A DNA stretch of 11,410 bases, taken from Treponema sp. (lineage in GTDB: Bacteria; Spirochaetota; Spirochaetia; Treponematales; Breznakiellaceae). Every line of letters starts with the position of its first letter. Position 1 is the first letter of the stretch. Under the pieces are notes generated by a model. That model saw only the letters and a program-made list of their open reading frames with translations. It did not search any database and was not told where the DNA came from. The DNA lies in the NCBI GenBank assembly GCA_031275035.1, contig JAISPH010000173.1, forward strand, positions 1 to 11,410. The letters run 5' to 3'. Shown piece by piece: positions 6,696-11,410 of the stretch. The position numbers and the translations under genes are program-made.

Positions 6696-7599
6696 CGGAA
6701 CATAGCTGGTAACGCCCCAGTCCCAGGGCGGCGTTCCGGCGTATCGCCGCAGGCCCCAGCCAGGAGAGGCCCATGGCGGTCCCCTTGAAGCGGACCCGTA
6801 TCGCATCATCATCCAGGGCAAGGATCTCCTCTCCGTTTATCCAGGCCGGCAGGGGCCCCTCCCCGGAGGCGGCGCCGGGAATGAAACGCCGGTTTTGGAT
6901 ACAGGCGTCCTGACAGCAGGTACAGCCGTAGAGCCGCCTCCCCCAGCGCCGGACCACATCCGGGGGAACCCGTTCCCCCCTGCCCGAAGCGTACCACTGT
7001 ATGCACCGGGTCAGATCCAGGCGTCCCCCCTCCAGGGCCCCGGTGGGGCAGGCGGCGGCGCAGGGGGGCCTCTCCCCGCAGGTTCCGCAAAAATCATCCG
7101 CCGGGCCGTCTCCCTCCAGGACAAAAGGCAGGGTCATGGCGGCGATGATTACCAGGGAGCCCGCTTCGGGGGTGATGATAAGGCCGTTCCTCCCCGGAGC
7201 GCCGAGGCCGCAGGCCGCGGCCAGGGGTTTTTCCGGGACCGGGGAATTACAGAGGATACGGTAATCGCAGCGCCGGCCGCCGCGGCATGAACGAAACTGC
7301 CGGGCAAGTCCCTGGAGCCGTTTTACCGCCTCCCGGTAATAGTTGCGCCGGGCGAAGGGGGCGATGGAGAGGAAGGCCGCCGCTTTCGCAGGGGGACCGG
7401 GAACCGGGCTGCCGTAGGCCAGGGCCGTTACCAGCAGGGACGGAGCGCCTTCGGCAAAATTCCGTCCCGGGCCGGAAGAACCGCCGGCATGAACGCCCCC
7501 GGCCGCAGACTCAAAGGGGGCAAGAATCCGGGCCCGGACAAAGCCTGCATCCAGGGCAAGACGGCGCAGATCATCCTTTACCCTTGACGATTCCTTCAT
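6646..7599 (-). CDS. QueG-like iron-sulfur protein (divergent epoxyqueuosine reductase homologue)
   Basis: This 317-residue protein has the QueG fold signature. QueG uses cobalamin and two 4Fe-4S clusters to reduce epoxyqueuosine to queuosine in tRNA. The cluster ligands are visible: CGTCGERPPCAAACP (Cys 171, 174, 180, 184), RCI (Cys 199) and YGCTCCQDAC (Cys 226, 229, 233, with extra Cys 228). Several points differ from orthodox QueG. The catalytic Asp of the DS-P motif appears as Asn 118 (LCNSPVPEKPLA). The first Cys motif has three extra residues. The usual YLTIEHRG is QWYASGRG, and the C-terminal HEAT repeats are absent. It may be a paralogue with another role. The ATG at 7599 lacks a clear ribosome site. 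The last 20 or so residues, antisense to the lipoprotein gene, are probably a read-on tail. Confidence 0.75.
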   Translation of the reverse strand: MKESSRVKDDLRRLALDAGFVRARILAPFESAAGGVHAGGSSGPGRNFAEGAPSLLVTALAYGSPVPGPPAKAAAFLSIAPFARRNYYREAVKRLQGLARQFRSCRGGRRCDYRILCNSPVPEKPLAAACGLGAPGRNGLIITPEAGSLVIIAAMTLPFVLEGDGPADDFCGTCGERPPCAAACPTGALEGGRLDLTRCIQWYASGRGERVPPDVVRRWGRRLYGCTCCQDACIQNRRFIPGAASGEGPLPAWINGEEILALDDDAIRVRFKGTAMGLSWLGPAAIRRNAALGLGRYQLCSATFSWIPEQPLRRSWR

Positions 7600-7611
7600 T
7601 TTATCGATACT
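7584..7611 (+). promoter_or_regulatory. Candidate promoter for the DUF5312-like gene
   Basis: TTGACG (7584-7589, five of six matches to the -35 consensus) and GATACT (7606-7611, four of six to the -10) are 16 bases apart. The start point would be near 7618, so the inverted repeat at 7620-7645 would form the 5' end of the transcript. The -35 lies inside the first codons of the divergent QueG-like gene. Confidence 0.45.
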
Positions 7612-7619
7612 GTACGCAT

Positions 7620-7645
7620 ATCCCCGGATTAAATCTACCGGGGAT
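7620..7645. repeat. 8-10-8 inverted repeat in the divergent intergenic region
   Basis: ATCCCCGG (7620-7627) and CCGGGGAT (7638-7645) are perfect complements around an AT-rich 10-base spacer, ATTAAATCTA. The repeat sits centrally in the 89-bp gap between the divergent QueG-like and DUF5312-like genes. A dimeric regulator's operator or a 5' leader hairpin would both fit. The regulator is unknown. Confidence 0.5.
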
Positions 7646-7688
7646 GCACCGGACCAGGCGGAACGGCCGCTGCAAGAACGAGGTTGTC

Positions 7689-9233
7689 ATGTCCTTTTTT
7701 GATACAATTTTTTCTCTTTTCGGCGGCGACAAAAGCCCTGAGGCGGGGATGAAGCGGCTCCTCAAACAGATAGTCCGAAGCATTGCCCAAAACAAGTACA
7801 GCCGCTTCTATAACCCCAAATCGGAATCCGCCGCCCCCGCCCTGGGAAAGTTTTTTTTTGACGCCTACCGTATCATCTCTCCGGCGCAGGTGTTTCTCCA
7901 GAGCGCCGCCAAATCGGATCAGCTTAAAAATCTGGTCATCGAATCCTTTCTGGAAAAAAAACATCTTGCCCTGCAGGCCCGTCTTACCAAAGACGCCATA
8001 ACGGAACGGGCAAAGACCGTTCCGGTAAAGGATCTCATCAAGCAGCTCCGGGGGGAGCTTTCCTCCTTTATCGGGATCTTCGACAATACCCGGATAAGCG
8101 CCGTGGACAACTGCTACAACACCATCCTGGGTTTTATCCAGTTTGTTACCTTCGATTTTTATTTTCTCCTGAAAAAATTCGACGCCTCCCTGGAGGAGCG
8201 GAATTTTTCCCGGCCCCTCAAACTGGAGAATATCCGGGCGGAGTACCTGGCCGAGGATATTAAGGACTTTCTTGAAGCCGCCGGAGCGGTGGATCCCGCC
8301 CAGGACTGGAAGACGGCCCTCACGGCGCTTAAGACCTACAAGGGCGATATGGACGTGATCAACGGCGACCACTGGAGCAGGCTGCTCAACCTTGTCCGGG
8401 ACATACGGCGCTCGGGAATCCTGGAACTGATAATCCGCCATGTAGAGAAGAATCCTTCCTGGCAGTCAAATCCCCGGATTCCCGACGAACATATTGTCGA
8501 TTCCTACATCGAAGCGAAGAAAACGGAAATCGAAGAGATCATTCACAAGATTCAAAACGATAAGCGGACCGCCCAGCTGGATCAGCTGGCCAAAATCGTT
8601 TTTGGTTCCGCCGATGTGATACGCCTCAAGTACTATACCGAAAAAAACGGCGAGATCTATGTCAAGAAAAATCTTGGAGGCTTTATCCTGGCGCCGGGGC
8701 TTAACTACCTGAAGGCCTTTCTCCTGGACTACGTAAAAAAGGATATCCGGGAACTCTGCGATCTCTTCCTTATCCGGGGACAGTGGACCAATAATCTGCT
8801 CTCCCAGCAGCTTTCCGACGGCTACCACGAAATTATGGCCGTGGCCGAAGAGATACTGAGTTTTGACGAAGCCCTGGCGGACAACGGAGAGAACGGCTCC
8901 CGGCTCAAGGCGGCCATTGTTAAAGCGGACCGGGACAAGGGGCAGGCCAAGTATATCGGCATTATCCTGAAAAGCGTCAACGACCAGGCCCAGAAGATGA
9001 TAAACCGGTCCGCCAATTCCCTGATTGTCATCGGCAGAAATTTTAAAAGTATCCTGGAGGATTATCCCAAGAATCCCCACGAAATGATAATCAACTGGAA
9101 GGAGCTGGAATCGGCCTCCGAATCCCCCCTGCCCCAGCGGATCGCCGCGGTCTATAAAAAGCTCTACGCCTTTGTCCAGATCATGCAGTTCTTTGCCTGT
9201 TCCCCGGAAGAAGAGGAAGAGGGGGAAGCGTAA
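7689..9233 (+). CDS. DUF5312-like spirochaetal protein of unknown function
   Basis: This is a 514-residue protein that I recognise only as resembling the spirochaete-restricted family DUF5312; its molecular role is unknown. There is no signal peptide or clear membrane helix, so it is probably cytosolic. It is predicted to be mostly helical, with many aromatic and charged residues, a run FVTFDFYFLLKKFD in the first third and an acidic C-terminus (SPEEEEEGEA). The ATG at 7689 is chosen because GAGG (7680-7683) lies five bases upstream and the protein then begins MSFFDTIFSLFGG. The open frame extends far upstream through sequence antisense to the QueG-like gene, which is not coding. An in-frame ATG at 7644 lies inside the inverted repeat and has a weaker ribosome site. 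It is transcribed alone and faces the small lipoprotein gene tail to tail, 33 bases away. Confidence 0.75.
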   Translation: MSFFDTIFSLFGGDKSPEAGMKRLLKQIVRSIAQNKYSRFYNPKSESAAPALGKFFFDAYRIISPAQVFLQSAAKSDQLKNLVIESFLEKKHLALQARLTKDAITERAKTVPVKDLIKQLRGELSSFIGIFDNTRISAVDNCYNTILGFIQFVTFDFYFLLKKFDASLEERNFSRPLKLENIRAEYLAEDIKDFLEAAGAVDPAQDWKTALTALKTYKGDMDVINGDHWSRLLNLVRDIRRSGILELIIRHVEKNPSWQSNPRIPDEHIVDSYIEAKKTEIEEIIHKIQNDKRTAQLDQLAKIVFGSADVIRLKYYTEKNGEIYVKKNLGGFILAPGLNYLKAFLLDYVKKDIRELCDLFLIRGQWTNNLLSQQLSDGYHEIMAVAEEILSFDEALADNGENGSRLKAAIVKADRDKGQAKYIGIILKSVNDQAQKMINRSANSLIVIGRNFKSILEDYPKNPHEMIINWKELESASESPLPQRIAAVYKKLYAFVQIMQFFACSPEEEEEGEA

Positions 9234-9266
9234 GCGCAGACGGCCCCGGTGCCCGCCGGCGGAAGC

Positions 9267-9626
9267 TTACTGCAGCAGTTTCCAGGAGAGGAGATTTACC
9301 ATGCCGTCGCAGAAGGGAGGAGGCGCTTCCGGCTCGAGGAGGCGGACCTTAAATTCCGCTTCCTGCCCCTGCAGTTTCCGCAGTTCCCGTTCCTGTCCGG
9401 GGGGCACGCCATATATCTTGCCGCCGCTTTCGATGGCCGCATAGGTATGGGGTTCATTGCCGTAGATCCGTACCGTACCCCGCAGGGTTTGGGTTCCGCC
9501 CAGGCCGGCGCAGCCGGCCAAAAAGAGGACCGATAAGACTCCGGCCAGCAGGACCCCGGAAAATGACCCTCCCCGCCTTGAAAGGCGGGGTATGGACCCG
9601 CCTGCGAATAAACGCCGTTTCATCAT
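9267..9626 (-). CDS. Small OB-fold-like lipoprotein, N-region encoded by a miniature element
   Basis: This is a 119-residue predicted lipoprotein of unknown function. The hydrophobic segment VLLAGVLSVLFLAGC places the lipidated Cys at position 39. The mature part has alternating strands (TLRGTVRIYGNEPHTYAAIE; KIYGVPPGQ; LQGQEAEFKVRLLEP), suggestive of a small OB-like beta barrel as found in spirochaetal lipoproteins; the fold is inferred. The signal peptide n-region is unusually long, about 24 residues, because codons 5-20 are read antisense through the 47-nt element at 9567-9613. No other in-frame start lies between that element and the hydrophobic core, so ATG 9626 (or the adjacent ATG 9623) must be used. 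The gene starts 16 bases after the metalloprotease stop, so the two probably form an operon. A weak AGG-type site precedes the start. Confidence 0.65.
   Translation of the reverse strand: MMKRRLFAGGSIPRLSRRGGSFSGVLLAGVLSVLFLAGCAGLGGTQTLRGTVRIYGNEPHTYAAIESGGKIYGVPPGQERELRKLQGQEAEFKVRLLEPEAPPPFCDGMVNLLSWKLLQ
9567..9613 (+). mobile_element. 47-nt miniature copy of the HEARO/omega-RNA-like element
   Basis: Directly after ATGA (9563-9566) comes CCCTCCCCGCC with a perfect hairpin (CCCCGCC, loop TTGAAA, GGCGGGG at 9571-9590), then a stretch ending CTGCGAATAAAC at 9613. Its start and its last 20 bases (four mismatches) match the ends of the element at 5918-6100, but the interior of about 130 nt is missing. 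It is an internally deleted or minimal non-autonomous copy, in plus orientation, inside a minus-strand gene. Confidence 0.6.
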
Positions 9627-9642
9627 AACGCCGCCTGGATAC

Positions 9643-11367
9643 TCACGAATTTGGCCTCGTCAAAATGCGTATCTCCACACCGGGGTACTCCTCTACGGTA
9701 ACGGTAAGGGGCCCGTTTACAGTAAGCCAATCCGCCCTGGACTGGACAATAATCGAGTGGGGAGGCATCTCGAAGGCGTATTGTAAATTAAAGATGAGCG
9801 GCCCCTTATTGACTTTTGTTCCGGAAAGGACATAATCACCCAGGGAACCGGAGGAATTAGACGTGCCCATAATATTAAAACCCGTAAATTCATAGTCTGT
9901 ACCGTTAATATTCCTTTTGTCCGTTTTGTTAAAGGACCCCCGGTCCCCGCTGGTCTCTTTATAGATCAGGGCTTCCCCGTATTTGGACAGGGCCTGCCCG
10001 AAGTCCCTGACCAGCGGATTTGCCCCAACGGAACCCAGGGCCGCGGAAACGGATGCCTCGTTCACTCTGCCGTTCCCCGCCATGGCCTTGATAAGATCCG
10101 CCCCGCCGTAGTTGCGGGCCAGATAGGCCCCGAAGGCATAGACATTGGAATAGGAATAAAGCTCCTCAGCAGTATCAGGATCGCCCCACTCGGTGATTCC
10201 CGTAAGGGAATAACAGTCGAGGAACAGAGGTATCCTCTGCCGAACAGGATGGCCCGAATCGGTAGAGCTTATACCGATCAATGGGGCGATCATATCCTCC
10301 GCCAGCATGGAGAGCATCTCGTTGTACCATGTTTGGGAATTAAGACCCTTTATTTCCTTTTCGTTCCAGTGGATCATGTGCTGGTATTCGTGGATCAGGG
10401 TTGAATGGACGGTACCCGGGGCAGAATCCGTAAAATGAGCGTCTATATAGAATATCTCCGCCTCGTTGCTTTTATACTTATAACCCGATGCATCAAACTG
10501 CCATTGCTCATACCAATCCTTACCCCAGAAATAACCTATCACCCCGCCGGTTTGGCCCGCGTTATAATCGCCGTCAATATCGTAGATCAGGATCTGTATT
10601 TTAGGATTCTCATCCCTGCCGCCGGGATAACCAGGATAGCCGGGGCCGGGGCCGCCGCCGTACTCGTACCCGAAAACCGCTGTTGTAGGGCCGTAAATCT
10701 CATCGAACTTAGCGGCCACCGCTTGGGCCTGGGCTGTGGTTACTTTGTTATCCGTAGAACTTGAAGAACCATTATTGTAACTTTCATCCGCTACCCACAC
10801 TTCGGCATGGGTCGAATCTGCCCGCAGGGTCGCTGTTTTCTGTTCCCATATATAGTTTCCACCCGCTATGCCCTTATCCACCCAGAATGATTTTTGACTA
10901 ACATCCACTACACTAAAGGACGGAGCGGACATGGAACGGAGCTGCGGCCCGCCGGGGATCTCCCGGTCCAGGGGCGGCGGGTTTGCATTAAAGCGCTGGG
11001 CACCGGGATGATCGTAGCGGACCACGGTTTCTCCTCCGGCGCCGGAAAAAAGCCCGGAGACCGGAGCCTGAGGAAGCGGCGCCGGGGAGACGGCGCCGGA
11101 ACGGGAGGGCTGAACGGGGACACGGCTGGCGGCGGGACCATCATAGACATGACCGGTGGCTTCCCACGGAACAAGGCGGCCTGTGTTATTGACCTTGACG
11201 ACAAAAACACTGCTGGTTTTACCGCCGCCCCCATCAGGTAACCCCAGATCGCTCCAATCCAGATCTACCGTATAGACCCTGGGTCCCTCGGAACCGCTGT
11301 CCAGGGAACATCCCGCCGCCAGAAGAACCAGTACGGACAAAAAGCAGAACAGCGCCGCCATAGACAT
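9643..11367 (-). CDS. Lipoprotein zinc metalloprotease, M30/hyicolysin-like
   Basis: This is a predicted surface or periplasmic lipoprotein protease of 574 residues. MSMAALFCFLSVLVLLAAGC is a lipoprotein signal with the Cys at position 20, followed by a Gly/Pro/Ser-rich N-terminal region. The zinc site HEYQHMIHW carries H326, E327 and H330; the downstream Glu at 350 or 357 (WYNEMLSMLAEDM) is the likely third ligand. HEYQH with a following hydrophobic helix and Glu matches the M30 (hyicolysin) family, as does FYIDAHF just before it and YSYSNVYAFGAYLARNYGG after it. The C-terminal 80 or so residues look like a beta domain. The start is uncertain: no ribosome site precedes ATG 11367, and the frame stays open upstream to the window edge with KRR codons that would suit a signal peptide n-region. 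It is followed by the small lipoprotein gene. It probably degrades external protein; the substrate is unknown. Confidence 0.8.
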   Translation of the reverse strand: MSMAALFCFLSVLVLLAAGCSLDSGSEGPRVYTVDLDWSDLGLPDGGGGKTSSVFVVKVNNTGRLVPWEATGHVYDGPAASRVPVQPSRSGAVSPAPLPQAPVSGLFSGAGGETVVRYDHPGAQRFNANPPPLDREIPGGPQLRSMSAPSFSVVDVSQKSFWVDKGIAGGNYIWEQKTATLRADSTHAEVWVADESYNNGSSSSTDNKVTTAQAQAVAAKFDEIYGPTTAVFGYEYGGGPGPGYPGYPGGRDENPKIQILIYDIDGDYNAGQTGGVIGYFWGKDWYEQWQFDASGYKYKSNEAEIFYIDAHFTDSAPGTVHSTLIHEYQHMIHWNEKEIKGLNSQTWYNEMLSMLAEDMIAPLIGISSTDSGHPVRQRIPLFLDCYSLTGITEWGDPDTAEELYSYSNVYAFGAYLARNYGGADLIKAMAGNGRVNEASVSAALGSVGANPLVRDFGQALSKYGEALIYKETSGDRGSFNKTDKRNINGTDYEFTGFNIMGTSNSSGSLGDYVLSGTKVNKGPLIFNLQYAFEMPPHSIIVQSRADWLTVNGPLTVTVEEYPGVEIRILTRPNS

Positions 11368-11410
11368 GACCCATGGGTCAGCCTTTAAGCTGATCCTCCG
11401 CTTTGCGCTG

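Noticed and set aside
7287..7688. Upstream in-frame extension of the DUF5312-like gene
   Set aside because: It runs antisense through the QueG-like gene and its translation is low-complexity Arg/Gly/Pro; the ATG at 7689 has a good ribosome site.
7635..8441. 268-codon open frame on the minus strand
   Set aside because: It is a shadow of the DUF5312-like gene with no family resemblance.
9234..9266. Possible bidirectional terminator between the DUF5312-like and small lipoprotein genes
   Set aside because: Short GC palindromes (CCGCCGGCGG) are present, but there is no T-run on either strand.

Overview
The window looks like a chromosomal segment of a spirochaete, most likely a Treponema-type organism. 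The reasons are a long cytosolic protein that resembles the spirochaete family DUF5312, a DUF4398-type alanine-rich lipoprotein, a CHASE2 protein with a cyclase-like tail, and several small lipoproteins. This assignment comes from recognising protein families by eye. No 16S or other decisive marker is present.

Layout. Bases 1-1560 (+) carry two consecutive permease genes of a nucleoside-type ABC importer (NupP/NupQ, YufP/YufQ, PnrA-linked type); the first is cut by the window edge. A terminator follows. Then comes a separate AraC-family regulator (1767-2669, +) with a near-consensus sigma70 promoter and a small inverted repeat before its start. Bases 2749-5746 (-) hold a two-gene unit: a large CHASE2 membrane sensor whose C-terminal class III cyclase domain has lost almost all catalytic residues, overlapped by tag (DNA-3-methyladenine glycosylase I). 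The gap 5747-6119 has no gene but is dense with structure: three consecutive inverted repeats, then a roughly 180-nt structured element that resembles a HEARO/omega RNA (the RNA partner of IscB nucleases) without any nuclease gene. Next are a DUF4398-like lipoprotein (6120-6695, +), a divergent QueG-like iron-sulfur protein (6646-7599, -) that overlaps it tail to tail, and the DUF5312-like gene (7689-9233, +). QueG and DUF5312 share a short divergent intergenic region with a perfect 8-10-8 inverted repeat. The right end (9267-11367, -) holds a secreted lipoprotein zinc metalloprotease of M30/hyicolysin type, followed 16 nt later by a small OB-fold-like lipoprotein.

The most notable observation is that the same element end-sequences occur twice. 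The long element at 5918-6100 and a 47-nt miniature at 9567-9613 both directly follow ATGA, both start with the CCTCCCCGCC hairpin and both end in CTGCGAATAAAC. The miniature lies inside the signal-peptide coding region of the small lipoprotein and is read through as codons 5-20. This suggests a family of non-autonomous, guide-RNA-associated (IS200/IS605- or ISC-like) elements in this genome. The HEARO assignment is made by motif and fold alone and needs a covariance-model search.
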